This document shows positions 52,498 through 61,397 of a stretch of 64,000 nt of DNA, in pieces. Source of the stretch: Meiothermus ruber DSM 1279 (GTDB taxonomy: Bacteria; Deinococcota; Deinococci; Deinococcales; Thermaceae); assembly GCF_000024425.1 (NCBI RefSeq), contig NC_013946.1, forward strand, positions 1,612,001 to 1,676,000. The letters run 5' to 3'. The position numbers and the translations under genes were made by a program. The notes below the pieces were generated by a model, which saw nothing but the letters and a program-made list of their open reading frames with translations, was not told where the DNA came from and ran no database searches. Positions within the stretch are counted from its first letter, which is position 1. Every line of letters begins with the position of its first letter.

Positions 52498-54543
52498 CTA
52501 GGAGGCTGCTCGGCGGGCCCACCACTGCCAGCCCAGGGCCAGGGCCATCACCCCAATTCCTACAATTTCTGTGCTGGGGTTGTTGGGCATCAGTGTGAGC
52601 GCTGCCACCAAGTACAGAAGCCGCTGGGGCCAGTTGGCCTTCCCCAATAGGTAGCCCAGGGTGGCTGCTGAGAAGGCTGTAAGCCCCAGCAGGGCGGTTG
52701 TAATGATGCGTCCACCCTCGAGCACACTCTCCACCCCAATCATCAGCAAACCCGGGTTGAAGAAGACCATATAGGCCAGGAGGGCGGTTCGCAGCTCGTA
52801 GACAAAGCCCTGCACACCGGTTCTAAAGGGGTCGCCTTTGGCGATGGCCGAGGCCGCATAGGCCGCCAGGGCCACGGGCGGGGTCGAGTCGGCCATGATG
52901 CCAAAATAAAAGGCAAACATGTGGGCCACAATTTTCAGGATGGGCACCTCTATGCCCGAAAAGGTCAGGGAGCCATAGTCAATACCGTTCTGCTCGGCAA
53001 TTTTGGTAATCACCGGAACCACTAGGCTGGCCATCACCACGTAGTTGGCGGTGGTGGGAAGGCCCATGCCCAGCACCAGGCTGATGAGCTGGGCCAGGAA
53101 CAGGGCCACCAGCAGGTTGCCCCCCGAAAGGGTTTGCAGCAGGTCGGTCAGGCCAAACCCGATGTTGGTGATGAGCACCACCGCGATGATGATGCCGGCC
53201 AGACCGGTGGCAATAGCAATGCCCACCATGTTGCGGGCCCCGTTGGCGAAGCCCTCGATGACAATCTGTGCAAATGAGCGCAAGCCACTAGCAATCCCCT
53301 GCCCGCTGCGCTGGGCGCGGTAGAGTTCCTGTAGCAGCGCCACCCCAATCATCAAGAAGATGGTGTTGAGCGCGGCCCGTTCGGGCGACATCTCGATGAC
53401 CAGCAGGGCGTAGAGCAGGTAGGCCAGGGGAAACACGTAGTGCAGCCCTGCCCGGAAGGTCGGCCAGAACCGGGGTAGCTCGGATCTGGGCAGCCCCTTA
53501 AGGCCCAGCTTGACCGCCTCTAAGTCCACCAGAATGAACAGGGTGGTGTAAGCCAGCAGGGCCGGCACCACAGCCATCAGCACCAGCGACGAGTACGGTA
53601 CGCCCAGGAAGTCGGCCATGATAAAAGCCGCCGCCCCCATCACGGGGGGCATGAGCTGCCCGTTGGAGCTGGCCGCCACCTCGACCGCCCCGGCTTTCTC
53701 GGCCGAGTAGCCCGCCCGCCGCATGGCCGGGATGGTAAAGGTGCCGCTGGTGACCACATTGGAGATGGAAGAGCCCGAGACCACCCCGGTGAGCGCGGAG
53801 GAGACAATCGAGGCCTTGGCCGGCCCGCCCCGCACCCCACCCAAAATGCTGAAAGCCAGGTCGGTAAACCATTTACCGGCCCCGGCCCGCTCGAGGATGG
53901 CCCCAAACAGCACAAACACAAACACGGTTCGGGCCGCCACCCCAATGGGCGTCCCCCAGATGCTATCCGAGGCGTTCATAAAGAGCTGGCTCACCAACGA
54001 GCGCCACTGCACCCCTGCGTGGAGCTGGCCCAAGGCGCCGGGCAACTGCCCCTGGAAGAGCCCCTGGGGCCCGGTGAGAGCAAACAGCATAAACACAACG
54101 GTGATGATGGGCATGGCCGGCCCCAGCGAGCGCCAGCCTGCCAGCAGCAGCATCAGGATGGTGACACTGCCCACCACCAGGTCGGTCTGGTTGGCCAGCC
54201 CACCCCGGATCTCAATCATCTCCTTGTACTGCCACATCACGTAGCCTGCCGAAAGGGTTGCGGTAATGCCCAGCACCCAATCGAACAGGGGTATCCGGTC
54301 GCGGCGGCTACGGCGGTTGAAGGGGTAGACCAAAAACACCAGGGCGAAGGCAAAGGCCAGGTGGGCCGCCCGGAAGAAGAGCTGATCCAGTGAGCCAACC
54401 CAAGTCGCCCAGACCTGGAATACGCTCCAGCCCACCGCCAGCCCTAGAATGACCCAGCGGCTCCAGTCGGTTGGTTTTCGCCCCCCCAGCTCGGTCTCCT
54501 CAACCAGGCGGGTGGCTTCAACCTCCGGATTATTGTTATGCAT
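52498..54543 (-). CDS. TRAP transporter fused 4TM/12TM permease (TAXI type)
   Basis: A 681-residue membrane protein in which the small DctQ-like part (first ~170 residues after a cytoplasmic N-terminus) is fused to the large DctM-like part. DctM features include GGVRGGPAKASIVSSALTGVVSGSSISNVVTSGTFTIPAMRRAGYS, QLMPPVMGAAAFIMADFLGVPY and LGMGLPTTANYVVMASLVVPV. Fused permeases pair with TAXI-type binding proteins, and one is encoded just upstream. Energy comes from a Na+ or H+ gradient; the substrate is probably a dicarboxylate or amino acid but not known. A GGAGGT site precedes the ATG. Confidence 0.92.
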   Translation of the reverse strand: MHNNNPEVEATRLVEETELGGRKPTDWSRWVILGLAVGWSVFQVWATWVGSLDQLFFRAAHLAFAFALVFLVYPFNRRSRRDRIPLFDWVLGITATLSAGYVMWQYKEMIEIRGGLANQTDLVVGSVTILMLLLAGWRSLGPAMPIITVVFMLFALTGPQGLFQGQLPGALGQLHAGVQWRSLVSQLFMNASDSIWGTPIGVAARTVFVFVLFGAILERAGAGKWFTDLAFSILGGVRGGPAKASIVSSALTGVVSGSSISNVVTSGTFTIPAMRRAGYSAEKAGAVEVAASSNGQLMPPVMGAAAFIMADFLGVPYSSLVLMAVVPALLAYTTLFILVDLEAVKLGLKGLPRSELPRFWPTFRAGLHYVFPLAYLLYALLVIEMSPERAALNTIFLMIGVALLQELYRAQRSGQGIASGLRSFAQIVIEGFANGARNMVGIAIATGLAGIIIAVVLITNIGFGLTDLLQTLSGGNLLVALFLAQLISLVLGMGLPTTANYVVMASLVVPVITKIAEQNGIDYGSLTFSGIEVPILKIVAHMFAFYFGIMADSTPPVALAAYAASAIAKGDPFRTGVQGFVYELRTALLAYMVFFNPGLLMIGVESVLEGGRIITTALLGLTAFSAATLGYLLGKANWPQRLLYLVAALTLMPNNPSTEIVGIGVMALALGWQWWARRAAS

Positions 54544-54669
54544 CCATAACCTCCATAGTCACGTCCCCTACGCTGTTGGACTCGAGCAGGGCGCACCTCC
54601 CTGGCTCATAAGCTGGCATAGTTTTACACCCAAAAGCCCACAACGTCCATTTTGACCCGCAAAAAGTAA

Positions 54670-54689
54670 GGCCGACTCGATGGTCGGCC
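54670..54689 (-). terminator. Hairpin between the TAXI and TRAP permease genes
   Basis: A perfect 7-bp stem (GGCCGAC at 54670-54676 and GTCGGCC at 54683-54689, 6-nt loop), starting 17 nt after the TAXI stop and followed on the minus strand by TTACTTTTTG. Likely a partial terminator or mRNA-stabilising element giving more binding protein than permease. Confidence 0.55.
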
Positions 54690-54706
54690 CGGACGGATTC
54701 AAGAAT

Positions 54707-55654
54707 TTAGCGGATGATGCGCTTTTCACGGTAGTAGCGCTCGGCGCCGGGGTGCAGGGGAATCGGCAGGTTACGAGCGGCCAGGTTCACGTTGAAAAAG
54801 CGCTGCAGGTTGGGATGAATGGACTTGAACTCGGGGCTATCGAAGGTGGCCTTGAGCATGTTGTACACCACGTCGGCGCTCAGGCTCTCGGCAGCAATCC
54901 ACATCGATAGCACCGCCACCGAAGGGGTGGTCACATCCACGCCGCGGTAGGTTTCACCCGGAATGTTGAAGGCGCGGTAGAAGGGGTACTTTTTAGCCAG
55001 TTCCTGCACACGGCTGGCCTCAACCTCCACAAGCTGGATGCGCAAGGTCTGGGCGGCCTGGCTGATCACCGAAGCGCCCAAGCCCCCCGTGAAGAAGAAG
55101 GCATCGGCGCGGCCGTCCTGCATCAGGGCCAGTGCGTTGTTGGGGTTCACCCGGATGGCTTCGCGCAGGTCGTTCAGGCCGAGCCCGTAGGCCTCGAGCA
55201 CCTGCCGGGCGTTCTGCTCCGTGCCAGAGCCCACATCGCCGATCACCACCCGCTTGCCCTTGAGGTCGGCAATGGTGTTGATGCCAGCCCCAGCGCGGGC
55301 CACCACATGCACCACCTCGGGGTAAAGGATGCCCACCGCACGGATGTTCTTCACCGGCTTACCCTCGAAAGCAGGGATGCCAGTACCGTTGTAGGCATAG
55401 TAGGCGATATCGTTCTGAGCCAGGCCCATCTGGAGTTCACCCGAGGCGATGGCGTTGATGTTGAACACCGAGCCGCCGGTAGAGCGAGCGTTGGCCCGCA
55501 CCCCAATGTTGGCATCGTTGACCAGTTTGGCGATGCCGGTAGCCACGGGAAAGTAAACCCCGGTGGTGCCACCAGAGCCGATGGTAACGAAGGTTTGCGC
55601 GAGAGCGGAGCCCAACAGCGCAAGTGAGGCGAATAGCAGAAACTTCTTTTTCAT
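54707..55654 (-). CDS. TAXI-family TRAP transporter solute-binding protein
   Basis: A 315-residue exported protein (signal peptide about 1-19, MKKKFLLFASLALLGSALA). The TAXI family N-terminus FVTIGSGGTTGVYFPVATGIAKLVND is diagnostic, followed by STGGSVFNINAI, DLKGKRVVIGDVGSGTEQNAR and DAFFFTGG. It delivers solute to the fused permease encoded downstream. GGAGGG precedes the ATG. Ligand unknown; glutamate/glutamine-type ligands have been described for Thermus TAXI proteins, which is only a hint. Confidence 0.93.
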   Translation of the reverse strand: MKKKFLLFASLALLGSALAQTFVTIGSGGTTGVYFPVATGIAKLVNDANIGVRANARSTGGSVFNINAIASGELQMGLAQNDIAYYAYNGTGIPAFEGKPVKNIRAVGILYPEVVHVVARAGAGINTIADLKGKRVVIGDVGSGTEQNARQVLEAYGLGLNDLREAIRVNPNNALALMQDGRADAFFFTGGLGASVISQAAQTLRIQLVEVEASRVQELAKKYPFYRAFNIPGETYRGVDVTTPSVAVLSMWIAAESLSADVVYNMLKATFDSPEFKSIHPNLQRFFNVNLAARNLPIPLHPGAERYYREKRIIR

Positions 55655-55752
55655 TTCAGTTCCCTCCTTGTGCTAACCGGGTTGATTATTCCCTAGTGTC
55701 AGGGCTGCGTCAACCTCTGTCCTTAGCTTCAGGCCATTGGGTAGAGTGAAGT

Positions 55753-56991
55753 GTGGTTAGGTTACATATTGAGAAGCTGGTTGCAGGCGGCCTGGGACTG
55801 GCCCGCACCCCCTCGGGAACCGCCCTGGTGCAGGGTGGTTTACCAGGTGAGACAGTAGAAGCAGAGCTTTGGCAGCGCAAAAACCACCTCGAGGGTCGGG
55901 TAATCCGTGTTCTGGAAGCACATCCAGCACGGTACCTCGAGGCATTGCCCCCTTCAGCCGACCTACCGCTGGAATACCCCTACCAGCTGCCCATAAAGCA
56001 GCTTTTGGTACAGGAGTCGCTCGAGCGCATTGGCAAGCTCCAATTCGAGCTGGCCCCAGTTCAGCCCTCCCCCAGCTATACCGCCCAGCCCGGCCTTTAC
56101 TACCGCACCGCCGCCCAGTACGCCCTGCACCCCCTGGGGGGGCTGGCCTACCGGCGGCCCCGCTCCAACGAGCTGGTGCCCATACCCCACGACCCCCTCA
56201 TCGCCGAACCCCTCCAACCCGCCTTCGAGCTGTTGAGCGGTTGGCCGCTCGCCAACCTCGAGGAGGTGGTCTTACGGGGCTCGATCTACGAGCAAAAGGT
56301 GCAGATCGGGTTTATTGGTGGACACGCGCGGCATTTCCAAAAAACCGCACAGGCCCTGGTGCAGGAAGGCATCGCCGGCGTGGTCTGGGGCGCCTCGAGC
56401 CCCAAGGGCCGTTTCCGCGGGCCGCTCCAGCACCTGGCTGGAACCCCGCACCTCCTCGAGGACTTTGGCGGGGTGCTTTCCAGCGTAAACGTGCAAAGTT
56501 TCGCCCAGGTCAACCCCAGGGCAGCCGGGCTGTTGTTTCAAGAAGCCGCCCAGGTGGTCGAACCGGGCCGCAAGGCTGTCGAGCTCTATGCGGGCAGCGG
56601 CGTCCTAAGCCTGCACCTGGCCCATCGCTTTACCGAGGTGGTGGCCATTGAGATTAACCCAAGCGCAGTTAAGCGGGGGGAGGCCGACCGCGACCGGCTG
56701 GGGGTGCAGAACCTGGTGTTTGTTCGGGATGACGCCAGGGTGCTGGGCCGGCACCTCCCCGCCGACCTGGTCATGGTTGATCCCCCTCGAGCCGGCCTGG
56801 CGCCCGAGGTGCTGGCCGGCCTGCTGGAGAAGAAGCCCCGGCAGATCCTCTACATCGCCTGCGACCCGGCCACCTGGGCCCGCGATATCGGAAGGCTTGT
56901 GCAGGGCGGTTATCGCCTGCGTTTTGCCCGTCCCTACGACTTCTACCCCTTTACCCACCATGTGGAGGTGCTGAGCCTGCTATCGCTCTGA
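55753..56991 (+). CDS. RNA uridine-C5-methyltransferase (RlmD/RlmCD-TrmA family) without Fe-S cysteines
   Basis: A 412-residue class I methyltransferase that should make 5-methyluridine in 23S rRNA (or tRNA). An N-terminal TRAM-type domain ([18 protein letters not shown]...) is followed by the catalytic part: [36 protein letters not shown] and [10 protein letters not shown] with the nucleophilic Cys at about 370. That Cys is the only cysteine in the protein; the usual four Fe-S ligands between the TRAM domain and the core are absent (region [16 protein letters not shown]). GTG start at 55753 with TAGAGT at 55742-55747, 5 nt before. Confidence 0.85.
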   Translation: MVRLHIEKLVAGGLGLARTPSGTALVQGGLPGETVEAELWQRKNHLEGRVIRVLEAHPARYLEALPPSADLPLEYPYQLPIKQLLVQESLERIGKLQFELAPVQPSPSYTAQPGLYYRTAAQYALHPLGGLAYRRPRSNELVPIPHDPLIAEPLQPAFELLSGWPLANLEEVVLRGSIYEQKVQIGFIGGHARHFQKTAQALVQEGIAGVVWGASSPKGRFRGPLQHLAGTPHLLEDFGGVLSSVNVQSFAQVNPRAAGLLFQEAAQVVEPGRKAVELYAGSGVLSLHLAHRFTEVVAIEINPSAVKRGEADRDRLGVQNLVFVRDDARVLGRHLPADLVMVDPPRAGLAPEVLAGLLEKKPRQILYIACDPATWARDIGRLVQGGYRLRFARPYDFYPFTHHVEVLSLLSL

Positions 56992-57044
56992 GGGTGCTGT
57001 ACGCCCCCACCGAGGCACCCCTTGCGCTTTGCGTCTGCTTCTCC

Positions 57045-57050
57045 GAGAAT
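57045..57050 (+). promoter_or_regulatory. Possible -10 box (GAGAAT) of hisF
   Basis: GAGAAT 7 nt before the GTG start at 57058. The hexamer is weak, so read-through from the methyltransferase gene is an alternative. Confidence 0.35.
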
Positions 57051-57057
57051 CGTCGTT

Positions 57058-57843
57058 GTGTTGGTCAAGCGCATCATCCCGTGCCTCGACGTCCACAATG
57101 GACGGGTGGTTAAAGGCATTAACTTTGTGAACCTGCGGGATGCCGGGGATCCAGTCGAGGCGGCCAAAGCCTACAACCTGGCCGGGGCCGACGAGCTGGT
57201 TTTCCTGGATATTACCGCCACCCACGAGGAGCGCGGCCTGATGCTCGAGATAGCCACCCAGGTGGCCGAGCAGGTGTTTATTCCCTTCACGGTGGGCGGG
57301 GGGGTGCGCAGCCTCGAGGATGCCCGGGCCCTGCTGCTGGCCGGCGCCGACAAGGTTTCGGTCAACTCGGCGGCCGTTCGACGGCCCGAGCTGATCCGGG
57401 AGCTGGCCGAGCACTTTGGCAACCAGGCCGTGGTGCTGGCCATTGATGCACGCAGAAGCGGCAGCTCCTGGGAGGTATACGTGGCTGGGGGCCGCACCCC
57501 CACCGGACTGGACGCGCTGGCCTGGGCCGAGCGGGGCGCCAGCCTGGGTGCGGGGGAGATTCTGCTGACCAGCATGGACGCCGACGGCACCAAGGCCGGT
57601 TTCGATGTGGCCCTGTGTCAGGCCGTGTCGCAGGTGGTGGATGTCCCGGTTATCGCCTCCGGCGGTGCGGGCAGCCCGAAGCACTTTGCCGAGGTGCTGC
57701 AAGACGGCATTGCCGACGCAGCCCTGGCCGCCAGCGTGTTTCATTTTGGCGAGATTCCCATCCCAGAGCTCAAAGCGTACCTGGCCCAACAGGGTATTCC
57801 GGTGCGGCTCGAGGCCCCCCGTGGGTTGCAATCCCCCACCTGA
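57058..57843 (+). CDS. hisF: Imidazole glycerol phosphate synthase, cyclase subunit
   Basis: A 261-residue TIM barrel that, with HisH, turns PRFAR and ammonia into imidazole glycerol phosphate and AICAR in histidine synthesis. Active-site Asp residues are in [15 protein letters not shown] (about D11) and LAIDARRSG (about D130); [18 protein letters not shown] and [12 protein letters not shown] bind phosphates. The GTG at 57058 gives the usual N-terminus M-L-V-K-R; 12 additional open codons upstream are not family-like. hisIE follows. Confidence 0.95.
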   Translation: MLVKRIIPCLDVHNGRVVKGINFVNLRDAGDPVEAAKAYNLAGADELVFLDITATHEERGLMLEIATQVAEQVFIPFTVGGGVRSLEDARALLLAGADKVSVNSAAVRRPELIRELAEHFGNQAVVLAIDARRSGSSWEVYVAGGRTPTGLDALAWAERGASLGAGEILLTSMDADGTKAGFDVALCQAVSQVVDVPVIASGGAGSPKHFAEVLQDGIADAALAASVFHFGEIPIPELKAYLAQQGIPVRLEAPRGLQSPT

Positions 57844-57870
57844 CTACCGAGAATGAGCCAAGGGAAGCCT

Positions 57871-58506
57871 ATGAATCTCAGCGAAGTTCGATTCGATGCC
57901 AACGGCCTGGTTCCGGTCATCGTGCAAGATGCGCAGACCGGTCAGGTGCTCACGCTGGCCTATGCCAACCTCGAGGCCCTCGAGCGAACCCTACAAACCC
58001 GGCAAAGCACCTTCTGGAGCCGCAGCCGGGGTGCGCTCTGGGTCAAGGGCCAGACCTCCGGGCATACCCAGCGGGTGGTGGAGGTTGTGCTCGACTGCGA
58101 CCAGGACGCGGTGGTGTACAAAGTTATCCCGGAGGGCCCGGCCTGCCATACCGGGGCCGAGAGCTGTTTCCATCATCCCCTGACCCCCACCGCCGACCCA
58201 CCCCTGGGTGAGGTTTTGGAGCGGGTGTACCGAACCATTCAGCAACGCATCCACACCCTGCCCGAGGGCTCGTACGTCGCCAAGCTGCACCAAGCGGGCC
58301 TCGACCGCCTGCTCAAAAAAATCGGCGAGGAGGCCGGTGAGGTGATCATCGCCGCTAAGAACCACCACCCCGAGGAGCTGGTCTGGGAAGCCTCGGATCT
58401 GCTGTTCCATCTGCTGTTCGTGCTCGCCGAGCAAGGCGTCACCCCCGCGGACCTCGCCCGCACGCTCTGGGGCCGGCACCAACCGAAGGACCAGGGCCAG
58501 GCATAG
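57871..58506 (+). CDS. hisIE: Bifunctional phosphoribosyl-AMP cyclohydrolase / phosphoribosyl-ATP pyrophosphatase
   Basis: A 211-residue fusion catalysing steps 2 and 3 of histidine synthesis. The HisI half (about 1-110) has VLTLAYANLEAL, TFWSRSRGALWVKG and Zn-binding VVLDCDQDAVVY and CHTGAESCFH; the HisE half (about 115-205) has GSYVAKLHQAGLDRLLKKIGEEAGEVIIAAK and the DLLFHLLFVL helix. ATG 57871 is favoured by AAGGGA upstream; ATG 57853 is an alternative adding six residues. It follows hisF by 27 bp. Confidence 0.94.
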   Translation: MNLSEVRFDANGLVPVIVQDAQTGQVLTLAYANLEALERTLQTRQSTFWSRSRGALWVKGQTSGHTQRVVEVVLDCDQDAVVYKVIPEGPACHTGAESCFHHPLTPTADPPLGEVLERVYRTIQQRIHTLPEGSYVAKLHQAGLDRLLKKIGEEAGEVIIAAKNHHPEELVWEASDLLFHLLFVLAEQGVTPADLARTLWGRHQPKDQGQA

Positions 58507-58555
58507 GGATTTCCTCTGGAAGGGCTACCAAGGCCTGTGCTTTAGCAAAGCTTGG

Positions 58556-58561
58556 TAAGCT
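58556..58561 (+). promoter_or_regulatory. Leaderless -10 box (TAAGCT) of glpX
   Basis: TAAGCT, 6 nt, then ATG. The region contains a short direct repeat (AAGCTTGG twice, 58548-58565), whose significance is unclear. Confidence 0.55.
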
Positions 58562-58567
58562 TGGGGT

Positions 58568-59560
58568 ATGGAAATGGAATTCGATACCGATATGGACATT
58601 GAGCGGCTCCTGGTGCTCGAGGTCGCCCGGGTAACCGAACAGGCCGCACTGGCCGCCAGCCGGCTGGCCGGAATGGGCAAAAAAGACGCCGTAGACGCGG
58701 CCGGTACCGAGGCCATGCGCACTGTGCTCTCCGAACTCCCCATCCATGGCCGGGTCGTGATCGGCGAAGGCGAGATGGATGAAGCCCCCATGCTTTACAT
58801 CGGCGAGCGCCTCGGACGGGGTGGGCCGGAGGTGGACATTGCGGTGGACCCGGTAGAGGGCACCACCATCACCGCCAAAGGTCTGCCCAACGCCATCACG
58901 GTCATTGCCATCAGCGAAAAAGGCGGCCTGGTGGGGGCCCCCGACATGTACATGCAAAAGCTGGTGGTGGGCCCACCAGCAGCCGGCAAGGTGAGCCTGG
59001 ATTTTCCGGTAGAGGCCAACCTGCGCATCGTCGCCGACTCCCTCCAGCGCAAGGTAGAAGACCTGGTGGTGGTCATCTTGGATCGGCCCCGGCACGAACA
59101 GCTTATCCGCGAGGTGCGGGAAGCCGGGGCCAGGGTCAAGCTGATTACCGATGGCGACGTGGTAGCAGCGGTCTCGGTGGCCGTTCGTGGAACCGGTGTT
59201 CACGTCATGATGGGCAGTGGGGGTGCCCCGGAAGGGGTGCTGGCGGCTGCTGCTTTGAAGTGCATGGGCGGGGAGATTCAAGGGCGCTTCCTGCCCAGCA
59301 ACCCCGCCGAGCTCGAGCGGCTCCATGCCATGGGGGTGGACGAAAAGAAAATCTATCGCACCAATGACCTGGCCCCAGGCCGGCAAATTGTCTTCTCGGC
59401 AACCGGCATTACCCACGGAGAGCTGCTCGAGGGGGTGCGCTACTTTGGCGGCGGCGCCCGCACCCACTCGATTGTGATGGGCTATCAGACCAAGGTGGTG
59501 CGGTTTATCGACTCCATTCACCTCTTTGAGAGCGGCGCACGGGTCAATATCCGCGTATAG
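58568..59560 (+). CDS. glpX: Fructose-1,6-bisphosphatase, class II
   Basis: A 330-residue GlpX-type phosphatase hydrolysing fructose-1,6-bisphosphate in gluconeogenesis. Metal and substrate motifs: [39 protein letters not shown] and [15 protein letters not shown] with [11 protein letters not shown]. Length is normal. It stands alone with its own leaderless promoter, and a strong terminator hairpin follows 19 bp after the stop. Confidence 0.95.
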   Translation: MEMEFDTDMDIERLLVLEVARVTEQAALAASRLAGMGKKDAVDAAGTEAMRTVLSELPIHGRVVIGEGEMDEAPMLYIGERLGRGGPEVDIAVDPVEGTTITAKGLPNAITVIAISEKGGLVGAPDMYMQKLVVGPPAAGKVSLDFPVEANLRIVADSLQRKVEDLVVVILDRPRHEQLIREVREAGARVKLITDGDVVAAVSVAVRGTGVHVMMGSGGAPEGVLAAAALKCMGGEIQGRFLPSNPAELERLHAMGVDEKKIYRTNDLAPGRQIVFSATGITHGELLEGVRYFGGGARTHSIVMGYQTKVVRFIDSIHLFESGARVNIRV

Positions 59561-59579
59561 CACCTGCTATCACAGCAAA

Positions 59580-59602
59580 AACCAGGGGCAGTGCCCCTGG
59601 TT
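59580..59602 (+). terminator. glpX terminator hairpin
   Basis: A 10-bp perfect stem (AACCAGGGGC at 59580-59589 and GCCCCTGGTT at 59593-59602) with a 3-nt loop, 19 nt after glpX. The U-tract is short (TTATAG). Confidence 0.7.
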
Positions 59603-59733
59603 ATAGCGGTTTGGCCCCGCTTGAATCCTTTGCCCCTGGGTGTAATCAAAAGCGCATTCCAGCAGTTTCGTTCGGGCTTTCGAAAGTAAACGATACGGCC
59701 GAAATGCGCGTTATTACAGCAAACCCAGCCGGA

Positions 59734-60183
59734 TCAGAAGCCGATGTTTACACCCACAGCACCCCCCAGGCCAAAAGCGCTCGAGCTGCCAAAAAACAGC
59801 ATGGGGTGCACCTCAACAAAAATGCCCACCAGCGGTAGACCCACGTTCAAATAGGTTCCGATCACCCCTCGAGCCCCCAGACCCCCGCTGCCAGCGCCTT
59901 GCGAAATCAGCGAGACGGTTGTCCCGGAGGCATAAAACAAGCCGGCCCCCGCGTACAGATCGGTCAGGGGTACCGAGACCAGTACGTCGGCGCCGCCACC
60001 GAGGGAGGCCGGCCCACCGGTAAAGAAGTTGGCACCGCCATACACCCGCCCATCCACCAGCAAGGGCACCAGGGAAAAGCGAACGCCAGCATTGACCCCA
60101 AAGGGACTGCCAGCAGTCACCTGCACACTCTGGGCCAGAGCCGAACCGAGCAGCAAAACCAACAGGATCAGCCATTTGCGCAT
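59734..60183 (-). CDS. Exported glycine-rich beta-barrel-like protein
   Basis: A 149-residue protein with signal peptide MRKWLILLVLLLGSALA and a mature part rich in Gly, Val and Leu in alternating pattern (AGVRFSLVPLLVDGRVYGGANFFTGG, VSVPLTDLYAGAGLFYAS, GTYLNVGLPLVGIFVEVHPMLFFG) ending in Phe (VGVNIGF), a typical outer-membrane beta-strand terminus. Likely a small outer-membrane protein; no specific family recognised. GGAGG precedes the ATG and TATACT (60200-60205) lies 11 nt beyond it. Confidence 0.75.
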   Translation of the reverse strand: MRKWLILLVLLLGSALAQSVQVTAGSPFGVNAGVRFSLVPLLVDGRVYGGANFFTGGPASLGGGADVLVSVPLTDLYAGAGLFYASGTTVSLISQGAGSGGLGARGVIGTYLNVGLPLVGIFVEVHPMLFFGSSSAFGLGGAVGVNIGF

Positions 60184-60218
60184 ACAAGCCTCCGCGCCAA
60201 GTATAAAGGGGTGCTAGC

Positions 60219-61217
60219 CTAGATGGCTACTGGCTTTTGCAGCAGCTCTGCAATCTGCACAGCATTCAAAGCCGCTCCCTTGAGCAGTTGGTCTCCCGCC
60301 ACAAAGAAATCCAGCCCGTTATCAAAGGCCAGGCTTTTGCGGATACGCCCCACCTCCACGTTGAACTTGCCGGTCGCGCTCAGGGGCATGGGATAGCGTT
60401 TGGCAGCGGGATCGTCCACCAAATCCACCCCTGGCGCTGCGCTTAGCACCGCTCGAGCCGCCTCCGGACTTACGGGTTTTTCAAACTCCACCGTAACCGC
60501 CTCGGAGTGCACCCGCAGGGTAGGAACCCGTACTGCCGTGCAGGAAACCCGGATCTGCGAGTCCTCCATGATTTTTTGGGTCTCCCACAGCACCTTCATC
60601 TCCTCTTTGGTGTAGCCGTTTTCCTGGAAAGCGTCTATCTGTGGAATTACATTGAAGGGCAGGGGGTGGGCAAAGGTTTTGTGTTCAACCGCACGCCCGG
60701 CCAGGAACTCTTTGGTGCCCTGCAGCAGCTCCTCCATCCCGCTTGCGCCTGCCCCCGAAGCGCTCTGGTAGGTGCTCACAATCACCCTTCGGGCCTTAAA
60801 GGCTTTGTGCAGGGGATGAAGGGCCATCAGCAGGATGGCTGTGGTGCAGTTGGGGTTCGCAATGATGTTCTTATGACCCCGGATGGCGTGCGGGTTAATC
60901 TCCGGCACAATCAGGGGTACGTCCGGCTCATAGCGAAAGGCCGAGGAGTTGTCGATCACCACCGATTGGGTGGCCCATATGGGGGCATACTGCTTGGAGA
61001 TGCTGCTACCTGCACTCGCCAGCACCACGTCCACCGGCAGTGGGGCCTCCGGCAGGGCCTCTACAGCGACTTCCTCTCCCCGAAAAACCATGCTTCGACC
61101 AGCAGAACGCGCCGAGGCGTACAGCCGCAGCTCCGAAACCGGAAAGTCTCGCCGCTCGAGCACGCTCAGCAACTCTTTACCAACCGCCCCGGTCGCCCCT
61201 ACAATCGCGATTTTCAT
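60219..61217 (-). CDS. asd: Aspartate-semialdehyde dehydrogenase
   Basis: A 332-residue enzyme reducing aspartyl phosphate to aspartate semialdehyde, the branch point to lysine/DAP, threonine and methionine. The NADP-binding [14 protein letters not shown] is at about 7-20, catalytic Cys at about 124 in [23 protein letters not shown] follows, and the substrate Arg region is [19 protein letters not shown]. The ATG at 61217 is used rather than a GTG three codons upstream. Upstream on the same strand lie a promoter, a Thr-rich leader ORF and an intrinsic terminator, suggesting attenuation by threonine. Confidence 0.95.
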   Translation of the reverse strand: MKIAIVGATGAVGKELLSVLERRDFPVSELRLYASARSAGRSMVFRGEEVAVEALPEAPLPVDVVLASAGSSISKQYAPIWATQSVVIDNSSAFRYEPDVPLIVPEINPHAIRGHKNIIANPNCTTAILLMALHPLHKAFKARRVIVSTYQSASGAGASGMEELLQGTKEFLAGRAVEHKTFAHPLPFNVIPQIDAFQENGYTKEEMKVLWETQKIMEDSQIRVSCTAVRVPTLRVHSEAVTVEFEKPVSPEAARAVLSAAPGVDLVDDPAAKRYPMPLSATGKFNVEVGRIRKSLAFDNGLDFFVAGDQLLKGAALNAVQIAELLQKPVAI

Positions 61218-61237
61218 AGCCTTCACCTCTCTTCAAC

Positions 61238-61261
61238 AAAAAACCTGCCAGAACTGGCAGG
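61238..61261 (-). terminator. Intrinsic terminator (attenuator) upstream of asd
   Basis: On the minus strand CCTGCCA-GTTC-TGGCAGG (stem 61255-61261 with 61244-61250; extendable by a G-C pair) followed by T6 at 61243-61238. It lies 20 nt before the asd ATG and after the leader ORF, so it would stop transcription before asd unless disrupted. A second hairpin (61263-61268 with 61283-61288, AGCGGC type, with an inner CTCG/CGAG stem) lies between the leader stop codon and the terminator. Confidence 0.75.
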
Positions 61262-61287
61262 TAGCGGCAACTCGAGCGAGCCGCCGC

Positions 61288-61317
61288 TTAGCTAGTGGTG
61301 GTGGTATACCAAACCAT
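61288..61317 (-). CDS. Threonine-rich leader peptide of asd
   Basis: A nine-codon ORF encoding M-V-W-Y-T-T-T-T-S with codons ACC ACC ACC ACT for the four consecutive Thr, ending in TAA. It starts 9 nt after the TATTGT -10 box, so it may be translated from a leaderless transcript. Four Thr codons in nine, directly before a terminator and asd, match the logic of known amino acid attenuators such as the thr operon leader. Ribosome stalling on scarce Thr-tRNA would be expected to favour read-through. Inference from sequence only. Confidence 0.7.
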   Translation of the reverse strand: MVWYTTTTS

Positions 61318-61326
61318 CTGCGAACA

Positions 61327-61355
61327 ACAATATAAGCAACTCAAGCAAAAGTCAA
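61327..61355 (-). promoter_or_regulatory. Promoter of the asd leader transcript
   Basis: Minus-strand TTGACT (61350-61355), a 17-nt spacer and TATTGT (61327-61332); an overlapping TATATT (61329-61334) gives a 15-nt spacer. This is one of the best -35/-10 pairs in the window. Confidence 0.7.
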
Positions 61356-61397
61356 ACCCAACCAGCCCGCTCCACAACCACAGAAAGGCCTGATTCC

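Noticed and set aside
58439-59563. 374-codon open frame antisense to glpX and hisIE
   Set aside because: Shadow frame crossing two genuine genes.
59611-59838. 75-codon plus-strand frame after glpX
   Set aside because: Starts inside the post-terminator spacer and runs antisense into a gene with a clear signal peptide.
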